Below, piece by piece: positions 1-10,290 of a stretch of DNA of 64,000 nucleotides (its first letter is position 1; every line of letters begins with the position of its first letter). The notes below the pieces were generated by a model, which was given only the letters and a program-made list of their open reading frames with translations, made no database searches and was not told where the DNA came from. The DNA is taken from NCBI RefSeq assembly GCF_026212465.1, contig NC_080058.1, forward strand, positions 1,263,501 to 1,327,500, read 5' to 3'. A program made the translations under genes and the position numbers. This stretch comes from Amaranthus tricolor (taxonomy: Eukaryota; Streptophyta; Magnoliopsida; Caryophyllales; Amaranthaceae).

Positions 1-174
1 TTTTGTTTGGTTATTTGTTTTGTTGAGTTTTTGAAACATCTGAAACATCTGTTCCAACTGTTCCATGGACATTGGGGTATTTTGTGTTTGTTCTTCTGAA
101 AAATCGGCTATTTGCAGGTAAGATACAGTAGATGATGAGCCTTCCCGGATCTAAACCCTAAGGCTCTGATACCG
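1..174 (-). mobile_element. Ty1-copia-type element, 5' internal end (PBS and start of gag), partial
   Basis: Read on the minus strand, a primer-binding site resembling the initiator-Met tRNA type (GGTATCAGAGCC, 162-173) directly follows an LTR. An open frame then runs to the window edge with residues such as SSSTVSYLQIADFSEEQ and MSMEQLEQMFQMFQ, which looks like the polar start of a copia Gag. Protease, integrase and RT would lie outside the window, so completeness cannot be judged. The first base of the PBS differs from the canonical T. Confidence 0.55.
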
Positions 175-295
175 TGAAGATTTGAAGATACTGGAATTTT
201 TGTTCTATGAAAATTACAATTGTTATATATTCATTATGGAGTAACTCCTTCTTTATATATATACATAGACACTATTCTATTTTAGGAAACTAACA
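175..295 (-). mobile_element. Short LTR of the copia-type element (about 121 bp)
   Basis: The minus strand starts TGTTAGTTTCC, has a TATATATATAAAG promoter-like stretch, and ends ATCTTCA just before the PBS. This gives TG...CA ends. No target-site duplication can be checked because the other end lies outside the window. Confidence 0.5.
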
Positions 296-1689
296 ATATT
301 AGTTATTATTTATGAAGGTAACTGTCTAATATACTCTATAACTGAATGATAAAAGTCTTCGTTCCAATAGTTGCTAATCACATTGCATTATAGTCTATTA
401 ATGAAGTTTTGACCTAAATTTCCAAGTAGATCTATTTTTAGCTATAAAAAAGCAAAATATATGAAAAATAAAAAATTAAATTTCTACTGATCTCCAATAA
501 AGAAACCATAAACTTGAAATCCAACTATTAATCAAGAAAAATATCATCAACAATAAGATAAAAGGAAAATTACAATTTCTTTTATATTTTTTATGATCAC
601 ATGATAGACGGAAAAGAAGATTGATATTTGCTTCAACGGTAATATAAAAGACTCAATTTTTAACGGTAAATATTTTTTAATCTTGGATTTTTATTGGTAA
701 TCCTGTTTTTTTGATTCATTATATGTAGTATATACAATATTGCATTTTGTTATTTGGAATGCATGCTAAATTTTACAAAGGGTTAATATCTAACTTAATT
801 ATGTATATTATTTTACTTATTACTAGCTTAATATCTAAATGTATGATGAATAATAAAAATAAATAGGAAAATTGTAAATAATAATCTCAACTATTGCTTA
901 TGGATCCACTCAAAATATTCTTATTTATTATTTAATCATACATCTACAAATTTTCAATGAATGAGCAGAGAGTGTTATTTACAAATTTTCTAAATAAATA
1001 TAGTAGGAAAGGAAAATTTTATCGTATAACGAATAAGAAATAGAAAGAGTGATACAAATTGTATGATCATCCCTTTTTCAATGTTTTAGGTTATTATTGG
1101 ACTTAAATAATAATTTTTTTACTTTATTTATATGTATGATGAATAATAAAAATAAAATATGTTACAAAAGCGAATTCCAATGTAATGAATAAAAAATAAT
1201 GTGATACTAAATTGGGGGATGAAATGAATTGTTATATATCAAATTGGCTGAGGCAGCTTGCATATCCACGAGAAAAGTAAAAATAAGTCGAATATAAATA
1301 TAAAAAGAGAAATTTAAAAAGAAAAAAACAGATAATATAATAACAAATTAATGATAATATGAATTAGTTTACTAAGTCCATATATAAGGCATATCTCACA
1401 GTGAAATTGTCGTAATCATGATCTGCATACAATAATTTGTGTTGGGATAATAGAGTCACTATTAGATTGCATATTCAGTTGTAACGATCATATAGGATCT
1501 CAAATTGAATATCCTACTCTTTCAAGTGTTGATAATAATATATTTTGTAAAAAAAAAATTGATCAAAGTAGGACAACATGATCATAAGCCTCATCAAGTT
1601 AATTTCTTACCTAGAATACATTACATTTTCATTGCTATTCTCAATGTTTTCGGATAACGTTTTATTGTTTCAACATATGACAGGTTCTT
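296..1689. other. Intergenic AT-rich DNA, no gene seen
   Basis: No coding signal. Bases about 365-530 resemble 9455-9600, which lies upstream of the four-finger C2H2 gene, so an old duplication of that flank is likely. A short direct repeat (ATGTATGATGAATAATAAAA) occurs near 840 and 1130. Confidence 0.5.
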
Positions 1690-2060
1690 GAGACGATGGA
1701 TATGACAAGTCACACTAAGAAAAGGAAGATTGCAGAATGTCAAGAAAAATCTCCAGGCGCAGAAGAGATCTCGAGCAATGAGAAATCTTCATGGGGTATT
1801 CTCTTAAAAATAAGACCATAGAGTTCTGCAAAGGATGAAAAATTGAAAACATGTCTTGGAGTTTGGCGCAAAAAAGATGGGAGGATATCAAAAAACGTAC
1901 AGGACTTTTACGTAGTGGAAAAAGTTGTCTTTTACGATGGCTCAACCACTTGCGCCCCGAACTAAAAAAAATTACCCTTTAACCCGTGAAGGAAAAAAAT
2001 CGTATCATAAAACTCCATTATAAATTGGGAAATCAATGGTCACTTATACTAACTAAGGTA
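1690..2060 (+). pseudogene. R2R3-MYB transcription factor relic
   Basis: Around 1846-1970 one frame reads an R2 repeat with the marks [12 protein letters not shown] and NHLRPELKK. After a stop and two frame changes, an R3-like piece follows with KNRIIKLHYKLGNQWS, ending near a possible splice site at about 2057. The R2/R3 join and the LRPxLKK and LGNxW signatures are diagnostic of plant R2R3-MYB DNA-binding domains, and the wording is closest to GAMYB-like members. The first helix of R2 is badly decayed (in-frame stops around 1780-1830) and the last R3 helix is missing. It is not functional as it stands. The open frame at 2396-2854 may be the remains of its C-terminal exon, but this is not shown. 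Confidence 0.7.
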
Positions 2061-2395
2061 CTATTATTTGAATGTTTCTTTTTTACTTAAATTTTTTTTC
2101 ATGTTTTTTTGAATCTTGAATTTTGATCAAAAATATCTTATGGTAGTTTTCTTGTTAGCATGGTGTTTCCTAGTCGAAAGCAATTTAATATTTATGTTCA
2201 GTTTGAGGCTTTAGCATTGTCATTTGTGCATTATTGACATCTATGTTTTGGTAGTTTGCTTACAAACAAATGCTTCCTCGTGTGGAATTCAGACATTTAT
2301 GAACCGATCAAGAAATTAATTCTTATCTATCTGAAATTTGTCGAACCGACGGTTCGAGCTCAATTAATAAAATAAATAAGCTCATATTACGAGCT

Positions 2396-2854
2396 ATGAA
2401 GTATGACATTGTTCAAGAAGATGACAACGTAATGAATTTTGACATGCCCATTCAAAAAGATAACAATGCCATGAATTGTGACATGCTCGTTCAAGAAGAA
2501 AACAACGTAATGAATTCTCACATTCCCATTCAAGAAGATAAGAACACCATGATTTTTCATATGGATGTCAACGCCCTGAATTCTCACATGCGTCTTCAAG
2601 AAGATTACGAAGCAGTGAATTTTCAAATGCAAGCTCAAGAAGATAACATCCTACTTAATTTGTCTGACTTGTATAACAACAATGAGCTTCCATCATTTGA
2701 TGATCCTGAGGCCATGAAGCATGAACTCCATTCAATCCAACATCAGTATGATACTACTATTCAACCCTCGTCCCCTTCTCATCAGGATCTTCATGCTTCC
2801 ATCCATTTCTTTAATTTTAACGGATCTAAACTCCAAGGAGAAATTTCTTTATAA
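2396..2854 (+). CDS. Hypothetical protein with seven ~13-residue repeats; possibly the C-terminal exon of the MYB relic
   Basis: This 152-residue frame is not a recognised family. Residues 1-90 are about seven units of ~13 residues (39 bp), for example MNFDMPIQKDNNA, MNCDMLVQEENNV and MNSHIPIQEDKNT, with one 9-residue unit. The rest is polar, includes NELPSFDDPEAM, and ends at a stop. The unit pattern (Met/Asn start, QEDN end) survives although the DNA has diverged, which hints at past coding constraint. There is no clear promoter. It lies about 340 bp downstream of the MYB relic in the same direction, so it may be that gene's last exon. Whether it is expressed is unknown. Confidence 0.3.
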   Translation: MKYDIVQEDDNVMNFDMPIQKDNNAMNCDMLVQEENNVMNSHIPIQEDKNTMIFHMDVNALNSHMRLQEDYEAVNFQMQAQEDNILLNLSDLYNNNELPSFDDPEAMKHELHSIQHQYDTTIQPSSPSHQDLHASIHFFNFNGSKLQGEISL

Positions 2855-2899
2855 TTGTTTTATTTTAAGCGCCTGCGCAAACATGTATATATATATATA

Positions 2900-3424
2900 T
2901 ATGCGCGCCCTAAATTGGATAGATAATAAATACTGATGAATCATTGCGATATACTCTTTTCATTCCTATTTGATGTTACTATAAATAATGTTTTTAGAAA
3001 TAAAGAAAAGTTAGATATTTTAAATATTAGGAGATATTATTTTGTTGAATAATAAATTTAATAGAAAAAAAATAAGTACCTTAAAGATAGTTTCAATAAT
3101 AGTTATAACATAATAAAATAAATAGCTCCCATGAACATTTATACAATAATATTAACTTCTATGATAAACAAAAATATGCTAATACGGCAAATAAGTTTAA
3201 GAATGAATATAAAAGTAATTATTTGCTTTCTCTAACCCTAATGGCCAATTGTACTTTATACATAAAAAAATAAAAAAGAAGGAAAAGTTTTTCTATTAAT
3301 AATTACTCCTAATGTCTTAGGAAAATCCAATTCTCATTAATGTTAGAAATAAAAATACCTACCTAAATTTAATATTATGTTGCACGAATTATGACCAAAT
3401 TACTAAATGAATTTGTAAAACAAC
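2900..3424. other. Intergenic, no gene seen
   Basis: AT-rich, with a short (AT)n at 2885-2902. No coding or repeat structure I can name. Confidence 0.5.
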
Positions 3425-3590
3425 TAGATTGTTTCACAAAGAGATGGACCTATAAAATTAATCGATTTCTTTAATTGATTACTTTAAAATTGTAAGTGAT
3501 TACTTTAATAGACTAAATATACACTGATTAGTCTATGTCTCACCATAAGAGCATCTCATTTAAGAATTTGTGTTTATAAACTCTTAAATC
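3425..3590. repeat. GACGGTCTC-type dispersed repeat, copy 1
   Basis: A member of a family found about ten times in this window. One end carries a form of GAGAT-GGACC-TATA, the other TCTCACCATAAGAGCATCTC. The inside contains phrases like TTTAATTGATTACTTTAAAATTGTAAGTG that repeat in the other copies. There is no coding content. Confidence 0.5.
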
Positions 3591-3841
3591 TGTTGGAGAT
3601 ACTTCACATGTGAGGAAGATCTCCCATCCATAAAATATTAGGTTGTAGACTTGCATATATTGCTTGGTGAATAATCAAACTAATACCATATGTTTTGGGA
3701 AAGAGTGAAACTCATCAATTGTTGTATGCAAGTCAATGCTCATTAACCGTGGGTTTATGGACCCGAGTCTATGGGTTTCCTATGAGTGTGTTCACTCAAG
3801 TGTGCCCATAAGATAATCATGCGACAACTCATGACCTAACA
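3591..3841 (+). mobile_element. LTR-like insertion, TGTTGG...CTAACA (about 251 bp)
   Basis: The segment has TG...CA ends with short inverted termini (TGTTGG / CTAACA) and begins with a stretch around GATACTTCACATGTGAGG of the kind seen in small plant LTRs. The flanking pentamers do not match, so a solo LTR is only a suggestion. Confidence 0.4.
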
Positions 3842-3964
3842 ATTTTTTAATTTTTTTTTAAAATTGAACAATTTGGGCTTCTTGTTGTCGGATTCGGAGT
3901 CGGCAATTTCTTGTACAAACATTACGGCCACTACCCACCCCATTGACCCCACGGCCCAGCTTTT

Positions 3965-4700
3965 TTACATGACATCATCTCACAATGATACATACTAATG
4001 CGATTAGTTAAATTTTTTAATTGATCACTTTAAAATTGTGATGATCATTTTACAATAACTCTCTACAACGAATGTATGTTCGCAAAAAAAAATGAAATTT
4101 TAGAGTTGTTATTCAAAACATGAAATGGACATTTTAGACCTTGGAAAAGACATTTTTAGTCTTAGAATTGACAACTCTAACTCTTGGAGTTTGCATTTTA
4201 AGTCTTTGAGTAGTGACTTTAAGCCTTGGGGTAGGGTTTTAAGCCTTGAAATGCACATTTTAACGGTTAAAGTAATTAGTCAAAAGATAAAGTTAAACCT
4301 TTGGAGAAGAAAGGTTAAAGCTTGAAGTAGAAGTTTTAAGTCGTAAAATGAACATTTTAAGTCTTGCAATGAGTGTTATAAAGTTTGAAGTTGATATGTA
4401 CAAAAAGTTTGTGATCTATAAAAATTGATTGTCACTTTAAAACCGCAAGTGATTTCTTTAAGATTGTATGTGATCACTTTAAGATTATAAAAAGTTTCAC
4501 ATTAATTGAAAACTTTAATCGAAATGATCATTTTAAGGTTAGAACCGAATCACCTTAACTGAAAATGTTTAAGGTTATAATTGGCCATTTTAAGATCGTA
4601 AGTGAGTGATCACTTTAATTTAAAACAATAAGTGTATATCGGGCTAATGCAATATTGATGATCATTATGAGACAATCACATTTGAGAATTTATATTTTTT
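3965..4700. repeat. GACGGTCTC-type dispersed repeat with a degenerate ~21-bp phrase array, copy 2
   Basis: It starts CATCTCACAATGATAC and ends ATTATGAGACAATCAC. Between 4110 and 4640 it is a chain of degenerate phrases such as CATTTTAAGTCTTG and TGATCACTTTAAGATTGTAAG, repeating about every 20-22 bp. A small open frame at 4125-4325 is only a by-product of this array. Confidence 0.5.
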
Positions 4701-5069
4701 TATTTGTCACTTCCATTTAAGATGGAATGCTCAATGCCTCAATGTGACAATGTCGAATGCCTAATAATCCCTTAGCTGGTCTCTTTCTTGATTTTGCGGT
4801 TTCATTACTTAATTTGCATTTTCCACATTTACTTTTTCCTTTTGGACTTTTGGGTAGAAATTTCATTTACTCCATGAAAAATAAATATGAACTGAAAATA
4901 ATTATAGTCAATGGTAATTTTCACAAAACAATGCGCATAATATTGTTACCATTTTTGCACTCAATTATATGAGGCATTAGATTTTGATAATAACACATTG
5001 ATTTTATATCATGAAAAGAGAAAACATACATATCAAAACCCAAAAACATTGAAATTCTTGGAATTGTCA

Positions 5070-5318
5070 GCTTAAATTTTTAGTTGAGTTGGTTTTATGA
5101 CATGGTATCAGAATTCAGTGTAACAAGAGGTCATGGGTTCGAATCTCAACCACCCCTAATTTAGAGTCGAATATTTAGCGCCATGTATGAGGAGGGCATA
5201 TGTTGCATCCACACTCCTAGCGTAAAGAGTTCTCCTGTAAGGGGCGTGTTAATATATACAACATATCTTGAGGTCTCAGCTATCAGCTTAAGTTTTTAGC
5301 TGAGTAGGTTTCATGACA
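5070..5318 (+). mobile_element. SMART/TRIM-like mini LTR element, copy 1 (damaged left LTR)
   Basis: The right LTR is 5247-5318 (72 bp, TGTTAATATA...ATGACA). Only the last ~35 bp of the left LTR is recognisable, ending at 5102. A PBS-like TGGTATCAGAAT follows immediately, then a tRNA-like GGTTCGAATCTC, then a purine-rich GTAAGGGGCG before the right LTR. The arrangement is the same as the better copy at 55453-55769. It has no coding capacity. Confidence 0.55.
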
Positions 5319-5319
5319 G

Positions 5320-5700
5320 ACAATAATAGTATTTTTAATACATTGTAGGCCGAGGGAAGGAGTTTGGTGAGATTTGATTTAAAAGCCTTTTCAAAAAAGT
5401 AATAATTGCTCTCAATTCTCAAACTAAAACAAAATCTAGAAAAAACTTACCTCAAGTTTTAAGGCTTGATCGATAAGGCTAAATTTAATTAATTGAATCA
5501 AACCAAATAAATTAATCTAATTTCATTTTATTTTTATCAACTTTAACTGATGTGACATGCATGTAATTGAGCGAATAGTGAAATTCCATAACATGATCTG
5601 ATGATCAACAAACTATTTTCAAATTCTTATTTTAAATTTATATGAGAATCTAAGAATAAAATAATTAAAGTGAGTAGTTAAGTCAGCCCCTTTATCGTCT
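5320..5700. other. Intergenic, no gene seen
   Basis: AT-rich sequence without recognisable structure. Confidence 0.4.
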
Positions 5701-5702
5701 TT

Positions 5703-5780
5703 TAAATGTAGTAGAATTAAAGAAGTTTTTAACGCTTATATTTTCTTTTTAATGTAGTAGAATTAAAGAAGTTTTTACGG
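5703..5780. repeat. 46-bp tandem duplication providing an empty site for the adjacent MITE
   Basis: The unit TGTAGTAGAATTAAAGAAG...CGCTTATATTTTCTTTT occurs twice. The first copy (about 5706-5750) is continuous. The second is split between 5752-5780 and 6134-6150 by the CACTA-type MITE. Confidence 0.7.
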
Positions 5781-6133
5781 CAACTACAACATAATTTATT
5801 TAGCGATATTTAATTTAAATTTTAAATGTTGTCATTTTAAATTTTTAATAGTAAATATAGAGGATTTAGTGACATTTATTAGACCCTTTAGCAGCATAAT
5901 AAAAAATCATACTAAAATTTTTTGCAACATAGGATTTAGTGACATTTCTCACAAATACCACTATAGATTATAGTAACAATTACATATGCTACTAAAGACC
6001 AATAAAATGTCGCTAAATCACTTTATAGTGGAACTTAAAATAAAAACCAATAATTACACTAAAAAAATGAATCAGTGGCATATTTTTAATGCCACTAAAT
6101 GCAATGTCACAAAAAGTTAAATTTGTTGTAGTG
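5781..6133 (+). mobile_element. CACTA-type MITE, copy A (353 bp)
   Basis: The 3' end reads TTTGTTGTAGTG, that is CACTACAACAAA on the other strand; the 5' end is a mutated CAACTACAACATAATTT. The flanking triplets are CGG and CGC, consistent with the 3-bp duplication of CACTA elements after one change. Internally it alternates TTTAGTGACATTT, TAGCAGCATAATAAAA and CACTATAGA-type motifs, and it is about 80% alike by eye to 15118-15474. It has no transposase. Confidence 0.65.
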
Positions 6134-6139
6134 CGCTTA

Positions 6140-6839
6140 TATTTTCTTTTAAAGAACCTAATAATTCATTAATAAAAATGATGTAACGATATCTACAACA
6201 GAATAACTATCGACCAAATACATAACAATTTTCATCAAATAAAATTCTATATAGAAAAAGTCACGATAATTATTATAAAGAAGATCGAACACTGAAGTCT
6301 ATAGCCTCCTCCAAGGAGGTCTTTAGATTTGTTGTGGCTTTGAGTACAAATAAGTGTGATATTATTGACTGTACTAGCCGAAATGATACCTGTGATGATG
6401 TCATATATCTTTTTACCAGTGATAACAAGATTCTAAACTCTCACCATGAGATTCTTTAAGACCCAATATATAGATAAATCAAATCTAATAAATGGATAGA
6501 ATAATTCTACAATATAGAGAGAATAGACTTTATTAATGTATGTAATAATGCTGTAAATATCATATCTTTTAAATATATACAATCTTGTAGTACTCGACTC
6601 CTCTCTTTGCAGGGCTTACTGATATGGATTGTCTGTCACCTTTCCACATCTAGACCCTATTTTTGAGTGATATATTAGGTTGATAATGATTGTTAAAGCA
6701 AGTGCTAATAATCTTAACAATGACGTTAACTTTGAACATTTAATCAAACATGCTTTGTCTTGTACTTTAGAGAAGGTCGATAAAGATGTGGGCGATTTAA
6801 GGTTTGGAATGATTGATGATAGTTGCTTGATCAAAGCAA
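6140..6839. other. Intergenic, no supported gene
   Basis: A 64-residue frame at 6680-6874 is not recognised and has no supporting signal. The rest is AT-rich. Confidence 0.4.
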
Positions 6840-7400
6840 CAAGAAAAGAAGCAAACTGTGGGTGCCTCGACTAGGCGCTCGGTCGAGCAGAATGTCCAGA
6901 ACAAGTCAGTAGCTTCACTAGAAGCTCGCTCGACCGAGCGAGGTAGTAGCTCATCGAGCGGTAGTCGAGCAGACTACATTGAATCCTGCTTTTGGTCAGA
7001 ATTTGTAGTGATTATGCAATAAGGTGGTGCATTACTCTATTGTTTATTGTAATGTTTATTGTCATAGTTAATTGGGGTGTTAAAAGTGCTTTATGGTGAG
7101 TAATTGAGAGATTCTAAGAATGATACTCACCTTCCAAGGCCACCACAAACACACATATTGTTAAGAGAGCTATTGCATTGTTAGAAACTTGAGAGTGTTC
7201 TTACTTTGCTTTAGTATTTGTGATCTTGAGAGATTGTTCTCAAGAGAAGAGGAGGTTTATTATACTTGTAATTGTTGAATTCAATATAATAAATTACATT
7301 TGAGGGGAGGTATCCAAGATACCTCATAAAACACTTGTGTTTATCTTTGCATTATTTTTTCATTTGTTTTTCATTGTTGAACCTTTTTGAGGCTTTCATT
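6840..7400 (+). mobile_element. Copia-type LTR remnant with a GC-rich palindromic block
   Basis: 6868-6975 is a GC-rich stretch of repeated inverted motifs (CTCGGTCGAGCAG, GCTCGACCGAGCG, TAGTCGAGCAG) unlike the AT-rich surroundings. It is followed by leader-like sequence with GAGAGATTGTTCTCAAGAGAAG and an AT-rich tail ending about 7375. This matches the layout of copia LTRs (GC-rich U3, then R/U5). Exact ends and target duplication were not found. Confidence 0.45.
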
Positions 7401-7513
7401 TCAATGATGTGTATTATGTAATAATGTTTCTTTAAAAATTTGTAATCAGATACATTAATGATGAGAAAAGGTGTTTTTTACAAACAACTCTAGCAACGGG
7501 TTGATAAAATATA

Positions 7514-7773
7514 CTCCCTCCAATTCAGCACTAACGTTCTACTTACTTTATGCACTCTATCCAATGCACTTATTCAATCCTTAATATCTCTAATTGTGCA
7601 TTATTAAAAATTATGAAAAGTTGATACGAATAATCCTTGCATTGAGACGAAACAAATAAGATCTCACATGACTATGTTTAACTTGTAGATTAATAATAAA
7701 ATACAAATTAAGAGTAAAAGATGAATAGTGTCTAAAAAGCAAATGGAACATTAAAATGCCGAATTAGAGGGAG
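7514..7773 (+). mobile_element. Stowaway-type MITE (260 bp)
   Basis: Terminal inverted repeats CTCCCTCCAATTC...GAATTAGAGGGAG are flanked by TA on both sides (7512-7513, 7774-7775), the signature of Tc1/mariner-derived Stowaway elements. It has no coding capacity. Confidence 0.85.
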
Positions 7774-7775
7774 TA

Positions 7776-9080
7776 TATTGCTTTAAAAACGTATGAGTAG
7801 AATATTATTATGCGATCAGGTGCAGTAATATTTTTAGTAATTTGAAGCCGATGTAGTCAATAATGTAAAAATAAGAAATCATTTCTAGAAAATTGAGAAT
7901 GTACAGAATACACTTATATTATATTACAAATGATTGGAGAATTGTCAATCTTGTCAAGTCTCATGAGTCCTCCAAAAAGCCCAACATCGTCTAGCCACTC
8001 ATTCAGTCTGTCATGAATTTCTCCGATCAGAATGAAAAAAATGAAAGAAAAAAGAAATCAATTTAGAAAATTTAGGCAATTACTTATTGTATTTTCTGAT
8101 TGAATTAAATTTGACTGAAAATTTACAATTTTTTTATTTCGACCTAAAAAAATTATTAGTGTTCATATAGTTTTAGATACTCATTTAGTTATTTTTTTAT
8201 TCGGATAATAAAACAAATAAACCTGTATTTTATGGTAATTGGTAAAGCCTTATTTTTTTTGAAAAACTTATCATATTAATTAAGATCAGAATAAATTATA
8301 ATTCCTTGTTTGATACTCTATAGAAAATTTTCACTTAACTATCTTTTGTGGTGTGGTACAAGATTCCAAACCTTCAAGTTTTATTTTATTATTGTTTATG
8401 GTCTATACATTTTTATGACTTTGGATCTACATTTTTTTCACTAACTTTATTTCAATATTTTTCTAAGTATTCTCACCACCATTAGCGAGCGTATGAATAT
8501 CCAATCTGAAATTTAAATTACCTAAGTAACCTAAGTGGTTAAATTTGTAGAGAAAACTTTTATTATTACAGTGACACATGTCTAAATTTTCTATTGTTTT
8601 AGTATATAATATGATTTTGCTCTGAAAAAGCAAAAATTACACAAAATCCACATTTTTTTTTCTATTTTGAATCATTAATAAAGAGTCATACAATGAATGA
8701 GTAGAACAACTCTCCTATATGGAGAGTACAAATATTTATTTTAATCATATCGTAAAAGCTTGAAACGGAGAAATCTGAAGTTCACCATCAATTAAAAGGT
8801 TGATGATAACTCCAAATCAACTATAAAGATCATTAGGGTTCTTGGAAGCGAGTGATTTTTTTTGCAACAATCACTTAGATAAAAAATTTTTTGTCTAAAA
8901 ATGCTAAATTATATCTAACTAAATTTTGTGTCTTATACATCATAAGAAATTGAAACTAGTTAGAGAATTTTCTCACTAAAAAAAATTAATTATAATGCTA
9001 CATTAGATTTATTGGGTTAACTCATATATATTTAGTCTATTAAAATAATCACTTATAATTATACAATAATCAATTAAAAA
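7776..9080. other. Intergenic, no gene seen
   Basis: AT-rich. The stretch 8990-9070 (GGGTTAACTCATATATATTTAG and following) resembles the inside of the GACGGTCTC repeats. Confidence 0.4.
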
Positions 9081-9084
9081 ACAA

Positions 9085-9360
9085 CAAATCTTGTATGAGA
9101 CCGTCTTACCGTGAGGCGGACCTATACAAGTAGCCCAAATTATTTATGTAGTATTTAAAATAAAATTAATCGGTTAAACTTACACAACAAATAAGTAAAT
9201 AAAAGCTGTTCTTTTTTTTTTCCATTGATATTTAAGAAAATAAAAATTGGGTCCAAATTAAATTATCTCATGATGAGACGGTCTTAAAAAAAATTTATTT
9301 TAAAACAAATAAACTAATTAAATAGACTCATCTCACAATGAGATGGTCTCAAAACAAGCT
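9085..9360. repeat. GACGGTCTC-type dispersed repeat, copy 3
   Basis: The left end is TTGTATGAGACCGTCTTACCG and the right end of the main unit is ATGATGAGACGGTCTTA (about 9285), giving inverted termini. A second right-end motif, CAATGAGATGGTCTCA, lies at 9334-9349, so two copies may be nested. Confidence 0.55.
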
Positions 9361-9809
9361 GATAACCTTTTTAGCAAGTTACTCCCACCATAAGTTTAAA
9401 GTTTTTGTTGTTACTAGTCCAAATTCCGATTGATTAAGTCGTTAATTTTTTGATTAGGTTGCTAATCATATTGGACTATAACTGAAGTTTTTACCTAAAT
9501 TTCCAATTAAATCTAATTTTCATTTAACAAAAGAAAATATATAACAAATTTAAATTTCTCCCCATCTTCAATAAAAAAAAAACCATAAAACTTATGGAGG
9601 TATTAACTCAAAAACAAGTTGGAGGTTGTAAAAAGCAAAAGAGCAAAAATCTAAATTTTATTTTCATTTTTTAAACTATTTCCATTTTCGTTGTCCTTTG
9701 TCCTAATCGTCTTCTTTTTTCGACCTACCGTATTCTAATAAAAACATATTAGCAATTATTATTCATGTACCTTAAAGTCCAATTATCAGTCTCTTTAAAT
9801 CAAGATATT

Positions 9810-10001
9810 GGGTGTTTAGCAAATAGCTGATAGCTTGTAGCTAGTAGCCTATTACATTGGCTTATTTGAGCAACTTATTTTATTGCCTGATTTAACAAAC
9901 TGATTTTAAACTCGTTGCTATAAGTAATTTTTTAAAAAAAAATAACTTATTCATAATAATTAGCTGTTTTAACTTTCAACCATCTAATTTACCAAACACT
10001 A
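9810..10001. mobile_element. hAT-type MITE upstream of the four-finger C2H2 gene
   Basis: The ends GGGTGTTTAGCAAAT and ATTTACCAAACACTA form an imperfect inverted pair of the kind found in plant hAT MITEs. It ends about 290 bp before the start codon of the C2H2 gene, so it may lie in that promoter. The 8-bp duplication is unclear. Confidence 0.5.
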
Positions 10002-10290
10002 AATCTTCAATTTGTATCAAATCAATATAAACAAAAATTTTCAAATAAATAATTTTGACAAGCACCCCATACACAGCTCAAATAAATAATAAAATAAGTA
10101 AAAATAAGATAAAATACAACCCCAAAAGTCTCCCCTTTTTCTCTTGATTCTCAATTGGCTTTCTCTCTCTTAAATTTTCTATCTTGCCTCTCTCTTCAAA
10201 AGCCCTAGTTCACTTCACACACACATACACAGCTCAAAATTCTCACTTCCCCAATTCTTCAACCTTAAATAAACCAAATTTAAACCTCTA

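Noticed and set aside
5120..5150. tRNA-like GGGTTCGAATCTC (also at 55556)
   Set aside because: It sits at the same place in both mini LTR elements, without a cloverleaf around it, so it is not a tRNA gene.
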